A stretch of 10,575 bases of DNA from an uncultured Bacillota bacterium (lineage in GTDB: Bacteria; Bacillota; Clostridia; Peptostreptococcales; Anaerovoracaceae). Shown one piece after another: positions 1 to 6,755 of this stretch. The DNA lies in contig CAMNNG010000039.1 of assembly GCA_946545145.1 (NCBI GenBank), forward strand, positions 1 to 10,575, read 5' to 3'. Below the pieces are notes generated by a model. That model searched no databases and was not told the origin of the DNA. It worked only from the letters and a program-made list of their open reading frames with translations. Numbering within the stretch: the stretch's first letter is position 1; every line of letters starts with the position of its first letter. A program made the position numbers and the translations under genes.

Positions 1-32
1 GGCGAAATAAGACTTGGATATGTTGATATCAG

Positions 33-57
33 ATAATTGTGATATATTCGCAATTAT
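33..57. promoter_or_regulatory. Operator-like inverted repeat over the promoter
   Basis: ATAATTG at 33-39 is the exact reverse complement of CAATTAT at 51-57, with 11 bases between. The dyad sits on the -35 element and the spacer of the promoter, where a bound dimeric repressor would block RNA polymerase. The regulator is unknown. The repeat is AT-rich, so chance cannot be excluded. Confidence 0.4.
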
Positions 58-65
58 GGTACAAT
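37..65 (+). promoter_or_regulatory. Promoter of the ACT/UPF0210 operon
   Basis: A sigma-A-type promoter is visible: -35 TTGTGA at 37-42, a 17-base spacer, and -10 TACAAT at 60-65. A TG one base before the -10 (57-58) makes an extended -10. Transcription would start near 72, giving a leader of about 30 bases that carries the AGGAGG-like site at 90-97. A perfect dyad, listed separately, covers the -35 and spacer. Confidence 0.7.
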
Positions 66-101
66 ATCGTACATTATTTGAAATACACGGAGGAAGGAAA
101 A

Positions 102-365
102 ATGAAAGCAGTAATTTCCGTATTCGGAAAAGATAACGTAGGCATCCTCGCGAAGGTCAGCACGACATGCGCAGCGGCCAATGCAAATGTTCTGGAGGTC
201 ACACAGTCTATCCTTGACAACTATTTCGTCATGATCATGCTCGTTGACATAAGTAAGATGAACAAGACTATCGAGCAGCTCCAGGCTGATCTCGATGAGA
301 ACGTAGCGGACATGAAGATACAGGTCATGCATGAAGACATCTTCAACTCCATGCACAGGATCTAG
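102..365 (+). CDS. ACT-domain protein (UPF0237 family)
   Basis: This 87-residue protein is a single ACT domain of the type found in GcvR-like regulators (UPF0237). It opens with the typical first strand and loop (KAVISVFGKDNVGILAKVS), in which the Gly-Ile pair lies at the usual ligand-binding turn. The rest alternates strands and helices through DNYFVMIMLVDIS, and no enzyme domain is attached. ACT domains usually bind amino acids at dimer interfaces, so a sensing or allosteric role is likely, but the ligand cannot be read from the sequence. The ATG at 102 is chosen because it follows GGAGGAAGG at a good distance and starts the conserved strand; an upstream in-frame ATG at 39 lies inside the promoter. 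The UPF0210 gene starts 11 bases downstream, an arrangement found in many Firmicutes, so the two probably work together. Confidence 0.9.
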   Translation: MKAVISVFGKDNVGILAKVSTTCAAANANVLEVTQSILDNYFVMIMLVDISKMNKTIEQLQADLDENVADMKIQVMHEDIFNSMHRI

Positions 366-376
366 GAGGTGGCGAA

Positions 377-1735
377 ATGTGGAACCCGCGTGACATACTT
401 GAAACGATAGAAATGATCCGCTCGGAGAACCTCGATATCAGAACGATAACGATGGGCATCTCCCTTCTCAACTGTGCGGACAGCGATATAAAAAAGTCCT
501 GCGACAAGGTGTATGACAAGATCTGCACCCTCGCTGAGGATCTCGTCCCCACAGGCGAAAAGATCGCGGCAAAATACGGCATCCCGATCGTCAACAAACG
601 TATATCGGTAACGCCGATAGCAATGCTCGCAGCTGTTTCGGGCGGAGATCCGGTCGAATACGCAAAGACTCTTGACAGAGCAGCTCAGACTGTAGGCATC
701 GACTTCATAGGCGGATACTCGGCCCTCGTCCAGAAAGGTTTTTCTGCCGGCGACAAGGAGCTGATAGAGTCCATACCGCAGGCCCTTGCCGAGACGAAGC
801 TCGTCTGCTCCTCCATCAACGTAGGAAGCACGAAGGCAGGCATCAACATGGACGCCGTAAGGATGATGGGAACGGCCGTCAGAAAAGCCGCCGAGCTCAC
901 GAAGGACGATCAGTGCATCGGAGCCGCAAAGCTCGTTACGTTCTGCAACGCTCCAGAAGACAACCCCTTCATGGCGGGCGCCTTCCACGGACCGGGCGAA
1001 GCGGATACTGTTCTCAACGTCGGAGTCTCCGGCCCCGGCGTCGTAAGAGCGGCTCTCAGGAATATGGACGATACTGCAGACCTCAACGAGGTCGCCAATG
1101 AAATAAAGAAAACAGCCTTCAAGATCACAAGGATGGGCCAGCTCGTAGGAAGCGAAGCATCCAAGATGCTCGGCATCCCCTTCGGCATCATAGACCTGTC
1201 CCTTGCTCCGACTCCTGCAGCAGGCGATTCGGTAGCTAACGTTCTTGAAGAGATCGGACTCGAGCAGTGCGGATGCGCAGGAACGACTGCTGCCCTCGCG
1301 ATGCTCAACGACGCTGTCAAGAAAGGCGGCGTAATGGCATCAGGAAACGTCGGCGGACTGTCAGGAGCCTTCATCCCGGTATCCGAGGACGCAGGCATGA
1401 TAGCTGCAGCAGAGAATGGCACCCTCTCGATCGAAAAACTCGAGGCTATGACGGCTGTATGCTCCGTCGGTCTCGACATGATCATCATCCCGGGAGATAC
1501 TCCGGCAGAAGTAATATCGGCGGTCATCGCTGACGAAGCTGCTATCGGAATGATCAACTCCAAGACGACGGCAGTAAGAGTCATCCCGGCTATCGGACTG
1601 AAGGACGGTGAAAAGCTCGACTTCGGCGGCCTTCTCGGATACGGTCCCGTCATGAAGGTCTCGACGAAGTCTCCGGCCAAGATGATAGCAAGAGGAGGCA
1701 GGATCCCTGCTCCTATCCAGAGCCTGAAGAACTAA
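377..1735 (+). CDS. UPF0210 (DUF711, 'PFL family') protein
   Basis: This 452-residue protein is a full-length member of UPF0210/DUF711, often named 'PFL family protein'. Recognisable blocks are the N-terminal ETIEMI...NLDIRTITMGISL segment (10-30), the GGDPVEYAKTLDRAA and GIDFIGGYSALVQKG segments (89-121), NAPEDNPFMAGAFHGPGEAD (191-210) followed by NVGVSGPGVV, and a Gly-rich C-terminal half. Members have known structures (for example from Streptococcus pneumoniae), but no reaction is established, and the family name does not prove pyruvate-formate-lyase activity. The ATG at 377 follows AGGAGGT at 364-370, which overlaps the stop codon of the ACT gene, so translation of the two is probably coupled. 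The ACT protein may be its ligand-sensing partner; this is inferred from neighbourhood only. A terminator follows the stop codon. Confidence 0.93.
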   Translation: MWNPRDILETIEMIRSENLDIRTITMGISLLNCADSDIKKSCDKVYDKICTLAEDLVPTGEKIAAKYGIPIVNKRISVTPIAMLAAVSGGDPVEYAKTLDRAAQTVGIDFIGGYSALVQKGFSAGDKELIESIPQALAETKLVCSSINVGSTKAGINMDAVRMMGTAVRKAAELTKDDQCIGAAKLVTFCNAPEDNPFMAGAFHGPGEADTVLNVGVSGPGVVRAALRNMDDTADLNEVANEIKKTAFKITRMGQLVGSEASKMLGIPFGIIDLSLAPTPAAGDSVANVLEEIGLEQCGCAGTTAALAMLNDAVKKGGVMASGNVGGLSGAFIPVSEDAGMIAAAENGTLSIEKLEAMTAVCSVGLDMIIIPGDTPAEVISAVIADEAAIGMINSKTTAVRVIPAIGLKDGEKLDFGGLLGYGPVMKVSTKSPAKMIARGGRIPAPIQSLKN

Positions 1736-1766
1736 GGTCAGTCGAAAAGAAAAAAGGCAAAAGAAT

Positions 1767-1800
1767 AGCCGATGCGAAATCCAAACTGCATCGGCTTTTT
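1767..1800. terminator. Probable bidirectional intrinsic terminator
   Basis: AGCCGATGC at 1767-1775 pairs perfectly with GCATCGGCT at 1788-1796 across a 12-base loop, followed on the plus strand by a T run (1796-1801). On the minus strand the same stem is followed by the complement of the A-rich tract at 1745-1766, giving U-rich RNA. It lies between the convergent UPF0210 and nitroreductase genes and can end both transcripts. The 97-base gap shows nothing else. Confidence 0.85.
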
Positions 1801-1832
1801 ATTATCGTTTTCTATTTGTTTACTCAACCTGC

Positions 1833-2552
1833 TTACTTCGTGAATATGCCGGCGTTGCCGAACTCCCAGTTCCCGCCGCCTGCTCCTATCTCGAAGTGGA
1901 GCTTTGCTATACCGAGGTCTATGAGATCGTTCTCGTGCGTCTCGTCGACCTTTGCGAGGACGGCGTCCTCTGAGCATACGAATCTCACGGGCTGGCGGTT
2001 CTGCGCAGAAGGCGCTCTCAGAGCGTATCTGACTCCGTCGACTGCCCAGTTCGGGACCATGACGTCTGACAGGAGCAGGTCCTTGATCTCCTTCGTGTTG
2101 CGCTTGATCGTCTTTGACAGAGCTTTTTCCTTGAGGGTCTCTCTGTCTTTGACGTTGCCGAAAACTATGACGCATCTCAGGACTTCATCGTCCGCGACCT
2201 TGACGTTGCATTCGTTTTTGTTATATGTTCCTGCGACCCACAAAGTGCCGAGGCCCAGACCTGTCGCCAGAAGAACGAGGCTCTCGCCGTAGTATCCGAG
2301 CTTTTCGTCTCCGTCGGGGTCGCCCGCCTTCCTGATCATCGCGAGGTAGTTCTTCGCCCCCGAGATCATTCCGTACGTATTCTTCGCCCCGAACGGCGCG
2401 GGATCGTCCGTGACTATCTTTATATTGATATCTCCAGCTCTGTTGCATTCCCAGACAGCTGCTTCGAGCTGCTCGAGCTTCAGTTTTTCTACAGGTTCAT
2501 CAAGAAAGGCCCTTCTTGATATCCTTTCCATTATCGCTCTTTTTAGATCCAT
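1833..2552 (-). CDS. Nitroreductase-family protein (TM1586-like)
   Basis: This 239-residue protein resembles the putative TM nitroreductases (TM1586 type), in which two nitroreductase-like halves are fused into one chain instead of forming a dimer. The N-terminal half carries the FMN-phosphate-type ERISRRAF motif (9-16) and YYGESLVLLATGLGLGTLWVAG (87-108). The C-terminal half carries ALRAPSAQNRQPVRF (177-191), the classical nitroreductase Ser/Asn/Gln-Pro signature, and DLGIAKLHFEIGAGG near the end. Such proteins bind FMN and probably use NAD(P)H; the natural electron acceptor is unknown. The ATG directly follows the TAA of the kinase gene with no base between, and its GGCAGGAAAG ribosome binding site lies inside the end of that gene, so translational coupling is likely. 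It is the last gene of the minus-strand cluster. Confidence 0.88.
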   Translation of the reverse strand: MDLKRAIMERISRRAFLDEPVEKLKLEQLEAAVWECNRAGDINIKIVTDDPAPFGAKNTYGMISGAKNYLAMIRKAGDPDGDEKLGYYGESLVLLATGLGLGTLWVAGTYNKNECNVKVADDEVLRCVIVFGNVKDRETLKEKALSKTIKRNTKEIKDLLLSDVMVPNWAVDGVRYALRAPSAQNRQPVRFVCSEDAVLAKVDETHENDLIDLGIAKLHFEIGAGGGNWEFGNAGIFTK

Positions 2553-3059
2553 TTACTTTCCTGCCCTCTCGTTGACTGCCTCCATGATCTTGTCACAGGA
2601 TTCGTCGAGGGTGAGGCCTTCGGTATTCACCGTGATATGAGCGAACTTCTGGTAAAGCGGCACCCTTCTGTCGTAGATATCCTGGATCGTCTCGCCCGGC
2701 TGGAGCGAGATGCCGCGCAGCGCAAAATCACCGAGCCTCTCTATGATAGTCTCACAGGTGAGCTCGATATATACTATCGTACTCATCTCAGCCAGATTCT
2801 TCATCGCACGCGGACCGTATATGGCGCTGCCGCCTGTAGCGATGATGGTGTTGACCGTTCTGATGGAAGCGATTACTTCCTCCTCGATCTGGTTGAATTC
2901 GTCCGGACCGTACTCGTCCAGGATCTCGAAAAGTCTCTTGTTCTCTCTGCCCTGGATCAGAAGATCCGTGTCGATATAATTGTAGCCAAACTTCTTGGCC
3001 ATCATCAGACCTGTCATGCTCTTTCCGCATGCAGGCATTCCTATCAATGTAATGTTCAT
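2553..3059 (-). CDS. Shikimate-kinase-like P-loop kinase
   Basis: This 168-residue protein has the size and layout of shikimate kinase (AroK family). It shows Walker A GMPACGKS (7-14), the DTD motif (30-32) that binds Mg and substrate in AroK, a GGS in place of the usual GGG (76-78), a lid with Arg115, and RRVPLYQKFA (131-140), which holds the second substrate arginine of the family. The expected FR of the GxxxFRxxE motif is Phe55-Asn56, so one shikimate-binding arginine is missing, and the usual lid RPLL is RGIS. It may therefore act on another small alcohol rather than shikimate. No other aromatic-pathway gene is nearby. The ATG is preceded by only a close AGAGG, a weak site, but the P-loop follows at once, so no later start is possible. 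Confidence 0.8.
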   Translation of the reverse strand: MNITLIGMPACGKSMTGLMMAKKFGYNYIDTDLLIQGRENKRLFEILDEYGPDEFNQIEEEVIASIRTVNTIIATGGSAIYGPRAMKNLAEMSTIVYIELTCETIIERLGDFALRGISLQPGETIQDIYDRRVPLYQKFAHITVNTEGLTLDESCDKIMEAVNERAGK

Positions 3060-3087
3060 GCCTCTATGATACCACTAATCTGCTTTT

Positions 3088-3846
3088 CTATACAAGTGCC
3101 GTTACCATTTCATAAAGCGGAAGGACCGCTATCGGCATGAAGATAGCCGGAACGAAGTTCATGATCTTCATGTCTGTAAGCTTCAGCATATTCAGCGCCT
3201 GACCGATTATTACCAGAGAGCCGACAGCCATCATCTCCGTGATGACAGGGTCCGGAAGGACGGGCGCAAGATACTGCGCGAGCACGACGATGATGCCTGT
3301 GACGACGAAAATCGCTCCCGACGCCGCGAGGACTCCAACGCCCATCGAAGCCGCGAGGATAATCGACGATGTCATGTCCAGGCCCGTCTTCGAGAAGAGA
3401 AGACTGTAGTCTCCCTGCAGACCTGCCTGAAGGCCGCCGACGACGGTGTAAGCGCCTACGCACTGAAGTATCGCAGTCGTAACGAACGCGTCCGTGAAGC
3501 TGACCGGCTGCTTTCCTTCGAGGCTCCCCGCCTCACCGCTTCCGGAAGCCGCCTCCTGGCCCGCTTTCCCCTTCTTGATCAGTTTGTTTTCGATCGCCGA
3601 AACGCATTTGTACAGCCATTTGTCGAGATCAATAAGCTCTCCTATGAGGGCTCCGACCGCGATCGAAATGATCATGACTATGGCGTTCTGACAGTCCAGA
3701 GCGCCGGCTATACCGACGTACAGGACGAACAGCGCTATCCCCTGGAAGAGATGGTCGTTGACCCTGTCCGGTATGCCCTTCTTCGCGACCAGACCGATAA
3801 GAGCGCCAAGGGCGGCACCGGCCGTGTTTACGAGTACTCCTAACAT
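3088..3846 (-). CDS. DUF554 (YdfK-like) membrane protein
   Basis: This 252-residue integral membrane protein belongs to the DUF554 family. It starts with MLGVLVNTAGAALGALIGLV, the typical first membrane helix, followed by the conserved GIALFVLYVGIAGAL segment (about 36-50) and the GALIGELIDLDKWL motif. A charged loop (about 85-115, Lys, Gly and Glu rich) precedes a conserved FTDAFVTTAILQCVGAYTVVGGLQ block and further hydrophobic segments, ending in FVPAIFMPIAVLPLY. About seven membrane segments can be counted. Its function is unknown; transport has been proposed only from its shape. An AAAGGAT site precedes the ATG. The kinase gene follows after 28 bases on the same strand, suggesting co-transcription with it and the nitroreductase. 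Confidence 0.88.
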   Translation of the reverse strand: MLGVLVNTAGAALGALIGLVAKKGIPDRVNDHLFQGIALFVLYVGIAGALDCQNAIVMIISIAVGALIGELIDLDKWLYKCVSAIENKLIKKGKAGQEAASGSGEAGSLEGKQPVSFTDAFVTTAILQCVGAYTVVGGLQAGLQGDYSLLFSKTGLDMTSSIILAASMGVGVLAASGAIFVVTGIIVVLAQYLAPVLPDPVITEMMAVGSLVIIGQALNMLKLTDMKIMNFVPAIFMPIAVLPLYEMVTALV

Positions 3847-3877
3847 TTTTTATCCTTTCATTTCACATTTGTCCGTA

Positions 3878-3906
3878 ATTATATATTATCGGAGCGCCGT
3901 TTTCTA
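3878..3906 (-). promoter_or_regulatory. Promoter of the DUF554-kinase-nitroreductase unit
   Basis: Read on the minus strand, TAGAAA (3906-3901) and a perfect TATAAT (3883-3878) are 17 bases apart. Transcription would start about 25 bases before the DUF554 ATG. The -35 is a 4/6 match, and other AT-rich alternatives overlap it. Confidence 0.45.
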
Positions 3907-3945
3907 CAATTATATTTGCAGCTTGTATATGGTTCCTGATACAAG

Positions 3946-3974
3946 TTTACAAAACTATGGATATCATTTATACT
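3946..3974 (+). promoter_or_regulatory. Promoter of the DUF1836-carboxypeptidase operon
   Basis: TTTACA (3946-3951) and TATACT (3969-3974) are 17 bases apart, a good sigma-A match, with the expected start near 3981. It is about 40 bases away from the minus-strand promoter of the DUF554 gene, so the 175-base gap is a divergent promoter region. The leader of about 40 bases carries a small hairpin and a GGAGA site at 4010-4014. Confidence 0.6.
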
Positions 3975-3981
3975 TTCAGAG

Positions 3982-3996
3982 GTGCGAAAGGCGCAC
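3982..3996 (+). other. Small hairpin at the mRNA 5' end
   Basis: GTGCG (3982-3986) and CGCAC (3992-3996) form a perfect 5-base-pair stem with a 5-base loop AAAGG. It falls almost exactly at the predicted transcript start. A 5'-terminal stem could slow mRNA decay; no T run follows, so it is not a terminator. Confidence 0.35.
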
Positions 3997-4021
3997 ATAA
4001 TAACAGTTTGGAGAAGATAAT

Positions 4022-4546
4022 ATGGAAATAAGCGAACTCAAAACCCTCCTTCAGGAGAAGAGGCCGAACAGCTGGGACGATATCCCTGATATAGACCTTT
4101 ACAAGGACCAGGTCCTCAGCTACATGGAGAGGCAGCTCATGGACACCGAAAACGGTGAGAGCCTGACCGGAGCCATGATCAACAACTACGTCAAGCAGAA
4201 GGTCATGCCAAAACCCGAAGGAAAGAAATACAGCCGCGATCATATCGCCTACCTTACGATGATCGCCATGCTCAAGCAGGTCGTCTCAGTCGGAGATGTG
4301 AAGACTCTGCTCGATTCTCAGAGCAGCGCGGATGACATAAAACCGCTCTACGAAAAGTTCTGCGGCGTCCTCGGGACAGAGCTCGAGAAGACTAACGGCC
4401 TCATAGAAGAAGATCTCGATGAAGCCGCCCTTTCAGATCTCGCACTCAGACTGGCGATATCGAGCTATGCGGACAAACTTGCCTGCGAAAGCATAATCAA
4501 AATACTGAGCGAAGGAGAAGACGAAAATGACAAAAAGAAGAAATAG
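4022..4546 (+). CDS. DUF1836 protein, putative DNA-binding regulator
   Basis: This 174-residue protein belongs to DUF1836, known mainly from Firmicutes. The diagnostic block is residues 47-75: SLTGAMINNYVKQKVMPKP, followed by KKYSRDHIAYLTMIAMLKQV, which resembles the recognition helix and wing of MerR-like winged helix proteins. The remainder is helical and ends in a charged tail. Family members are predicted DNA-binding proteins without a defined target. The ATG has a GGAGA site eight bases upstream. Its last 20 bases overlap the start of the carboxypeptidase gene in another frame, so the two are co-transcribed and probably coupled. Regulation of cell-wall genes, or of its own operon, is an inference from position only. 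Confidence 0.88.
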   Translation: MEISELKTLLQEKRPNSWDDIPDIDLYKDQVLSYMERQLMDTENGESLTGAMINNYVKQKVMPKPEGKKYSRDHIAYLTMIAMLKQVVSVGDVKTLLDSQSSADDIKPLYEKFCGVLGTELEKTNGLIEEDLDEAALSDLALRLAISSYADKLACESIIKILSEGEDENDKKKK

Positions 4547-5819
4547 CCTGAAGAAGCTGTCTCTGCTGATCGCTCTGGCAGTCCTGCTTGCAGCCTCACT
4601 GCAGGCCGCCCGGCCCGCCCTGGCGGAAGACGCAGGCAGCGCTGCGGAAAGCGCTTACGTCACAGATACGAGCAAAGACGTAAAAATAGAATCGAAATCC
4701 GGCGTCGTGCTCGACGCGGCCCACGACATCGTCCTCTACGACAAGAAGGCGGACGAGAAGATGTATCCGGCGAGCTGCACCAAGGTGCTTACTGCCCTTG
4801 TGGTCCTCGAGAACGCGCCCGACCTTAAAAAACAAGTCACGGTCTCCCAGGAGGCCATCGACAGCCTCGAAGAAGGATCGAGCCACATAGCCCTCGTTCC
4901 CGGCGAAAAAGTCACTATACAGGATCTTCTGTACGGTCTCATCCTCGAGTCCGGAAACGACTGCGCCAACGTTCTCGCTGAAGAGATCGGCGGCAGCAAG
5001 GAAGGCTTCGCCGAGATGATGAACAAGAAGGCCCAGGAGCTTGGCGCAGTCAATTCGCACTTCGTCAACCCCCACGGCATGCCGCACAAACAGCACTACA
5101 CGACGGCTCACGATCTCGCGATCATCATGGATGCCTGCATCAAGAATGAGCAGTTCGTCAAGATCGACAGCGCTCTGAAATACAAGATCAAAAAGACAAA
5201 CAAATCGAAGTCGCGCGAGCTCTGGAACTCGCACAGGATGATACTGAACAAATACGCGTACTACGAAGGCGTCGTCGGAGGAAAGTCCGGCTTCACCAAG
5301 CAGTCGAAGTGCTGCCTCATCACTTACGCGAAGAAGAACGGCATGGATCTGATCGTCGTCGTCATGAGGAACGGAACGCCGCACGGCTGCGTCGAGGACA
5401 CGGCCGCCCTGCTCGACTTCTACCTGAAGAAGCATAAGGTCATACAGACGACCGGAGGATCAGACTTCGTCACCAAGGTCGGTAACAAAGACGTCCCCTT
5501 TACCGAGAAGGATGTAACAGACGTCATCGTGCCGAAGAACGCGAGCGCAGAAGACCTCAAGCTCGACAACGAGTTAAAATCTGATCTGGAGCTTCCAATC
5601 GCCAAGGGCGATGTTATCGGAAAGCAGTACATCAGCGCTGACGGAAGACTCGTCGGAACGACAGACCTCGTCAGCACGGAGGATGTCCGCTCCTATCTGC
5701 TCTACATCATCGGCGCCATAGCCGCAGCTGCCCTCATCTTCATAGCAGCCGTCGCGATAATGATGAAGACATCGAAGAACAGAAGAAAAAAGAGAAGAAA
5801 CAAACGTCTCTTCTCCTGA
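4527..5819 (+). CDS. D-alanyl-D-alanine carboxypeptidase (PBP5/S11 family)
   Basis: This 430-residue enzyme removes the terminal D-alanine from peptidoglycan pentapeptides outside the membrane. It has a basic N-terminus and hydrophobic signal peptide with a likely cleavage after ALA (33). The active-site motifs are in order: SxxK as Ser83-Cys-Thr-Lys86, SxN as Ser142-Gly-Asn144, and the KTG motif as Lys253-Ser254-Gly255. A PBP5-type beta-rich domain (about 310-388) follows. The C-terminus is a full hydrophobic segment (391-412) and a strongly basic tail (414-427), a membrane anchor replacing the amphipathic helix of E. coli PBP5. It belongs to the DacA/DacF group; which one cannot be decided. 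The ATG at 4527 is preceded by AAGGAG inside the DUF1836 gene. Only 24 bases separate its stop from the convergent hydrolase gene, and no clear terminator is seen. Confidence 0.93.
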   Translation: MTKRRNSLKKLSLLIALAVLLAASLQAARPALAEDAGSAAESAYVTDTSKDVKIESKSGVVLDAAHDIVLYDKKADEKMYPASCTKVLTALVVLENAPDLKKQVTVSQEAIDSLEEGSSHIALVPGEKVTIQDLLYGLILESGNDCANVLAEEIGGSKEGFAEMMNKKAQELGAVNSHFVNPHGMPHKQHYTTAHDLAIIMDACIKNEQFVKIDSALKYKIKKTNKSKSRELWNSHRMILNKYAYYEGVVGGKSGFTKQSKCCLITYAKKNGMDLIVVVMRNGTPHGCVEDTAALLDFYLKKHKVIQTTGGSDFVTKVGNKDVPFTEKDVTDVIVPKNASAEDLKLDNELKSDLELPIAKGDVIGKQYISADGRLVGTTDLVSTEDVRSYLLYIIGAIAAAALIFIAAVAIMMKTSKNRRKKRRNKRLFS

Positions 5820-5843
5820 AATATCTTTATATGATTAGCAGCC

Positions 5844-6719
5844 CTACACCGCTGTCCATCCGAAGCGGTTGTCCTCAAAATCGCACTTCAGCCTTCCCGC
5901 ATCCGCGAGGTAGCTGGCGTAGGATCTGATGGTGCTTCCCACAAGGACATACTGGGCGGCGTTCATGGCAAGAGAGTAATGATCGAAGACGCATTTGATG
6001 AGCTCATCGGGCGTCTTCTTTTCTTTGCAGAGATCGTAGACGAGCTCCGCCACTTCGCTTACTTTCTCCCTGTTGACGCGCGCGAGCTCTTTCATATCGG
6101 AGCACTCCGGCGCGTGAGCCGGGACGAACGACCTTCCCTCGAGCCCCTCGATCATATCCAGCGTCTCAAGATAAGCCTTCACGTCATAGATGAATCCCAC
6201 GTGGTATTTTTCGAGTATCTCCGGCGCCGACACGCAGTCCGCCATGAAGTAGACGTCGTCCGGCGTCCTGATGCCGATCATATCGATGAAGTGGCCCGGC
6301 AGCCTGAAATACTCCATGCCCTCGGGCATGTCGAAATCGTCGATGTCGAGGTAAGGCGTGGGCTTCGCCATCAGCTGTTTGTGCCTCAGGTCCTTCCACG
6401 GGTATCCGCCGTAGAGGAAGCTCGGCTCGAGCTGGGGATATTCGTTGATCGCGCCCTCTGCCCTCGTCGTGTAAGCGGGCACTCCCAGCCTGTCCATCAG
6501 GATCTTGTTCCCGCCTATGTGGTCCGCGTTCGAATGCGTGTTTATGATGGCCTTCAGCGTCCACCCCTGCTCTTCGAGATGACGAATGACCTTCCTTCCG
6601 GCGTCCTTGTCGCCGCCTGAGTCGATCAGTATCGCTCCGTCATCGTCGAGATACAGCCCCATCTTTGCGGGGCATTCGATATAGTACGTCCTGTCAGTCA
6701 CTTTAATGAGTTCATACAT
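5844..6719 (-). CDS. Metallo-beta-lactamase-fold hydrolase
   Basis: This 291-residue protein has the metallo-beta-lactamase fold. Visible metal ligands are His62, Asp66 and His67 in THSNADHIGG, His143 in PGHFIDMIG, Asp161 in MADCVSA and His202 in PAHAPE. The second histidine of the usual HxHxDH motif is Asn64. Residues after about 210 form a helical C-terminal region ending in a short tail. The substrate is unknown; thioester, lactone and phosphoester hydrolysis all occur in this fold. The ATG at 6719 has an AAGGAAGG site at good spacing. It is the last gene of the P1 peptidase/flavodoxin-Nudix unit, 36 bases after the fusion gene, with a hairpin in the gap. Confidence 0.85.
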   Translation of the reverse strand: MYELIKVTDRTYYIECPAKMGLYLDDDGAILIDSGGDKDAGRKVIRHLEEQGWTLKAIINTHSNADHIGGNKILMDRLGVPAYTTRAEGAINEYPQLEPSFLYGGYPWKDLRHKQLMAKPTPYLDIDDFDMPEGMEYFRLPGHFIDMIGIRTPDDVYFMADCVSAPEILEKYHVGFIYDVKAYLETLDMIEGLEGRSFVPAHAPECSDMKELARVNREKVSEVAELVYDLCKEKKTPDELIKCVFDHYSLAMNAAQYVLVGSTIRSYASYLADAGRLKCDFEDNRFGWTAV

Positions 6720-6735
6720 ATGGGACCTTCCTTTC

Positions 6736-6751
6736 TCCGGAAACTTCCGGA
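6736..6751 (-). other. Intercistronic hairpin before the MBL gene
   Basis: TCCGGA (6736-6741) and TCCGGA (6746-6751) form a perfect 6-base-pair stem with a 4-base loop, directly between the stop of the flavodoxin-Nudix gene and the AAGGAAGG site of the hydrolase gene. No T run follows, so termination is unlikely; RNA processing, stabilisation or tuning of translation are possible. Confidence 0.4.
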
Positions 6752-6755
6752 CAGA

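Noticed and set aside
39..101. In-frame upstream ATG that would extend the ACT protein by 21 residues
   Set aside because: It lies inside the -35/-10 promoter region, lacks a ribosome binding site, and the extension is not part of the ACT fold.
362..1680. Long minus-strand open frames opposite the UPF0210 gene
   Set aside because: They overlap a full-length conserved protein, have no ribosome binding site of note and no domain.
4596..5435. A 279-codon open frame on the minus strand opposite the carboxypeptidase gene
   Set aside because: The plus-strand product carries all active-site motifs; the antisense product is Val/Asp/Arg-rich without any family signature.
5849..5873. ACCGCT/AGCGGT inverted repeat near the convergent gene ends
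   Set aside because: The loop is long, it lies inside the hydrolase coding region and no T run follows on either strand, so it is not a convincing terminator.
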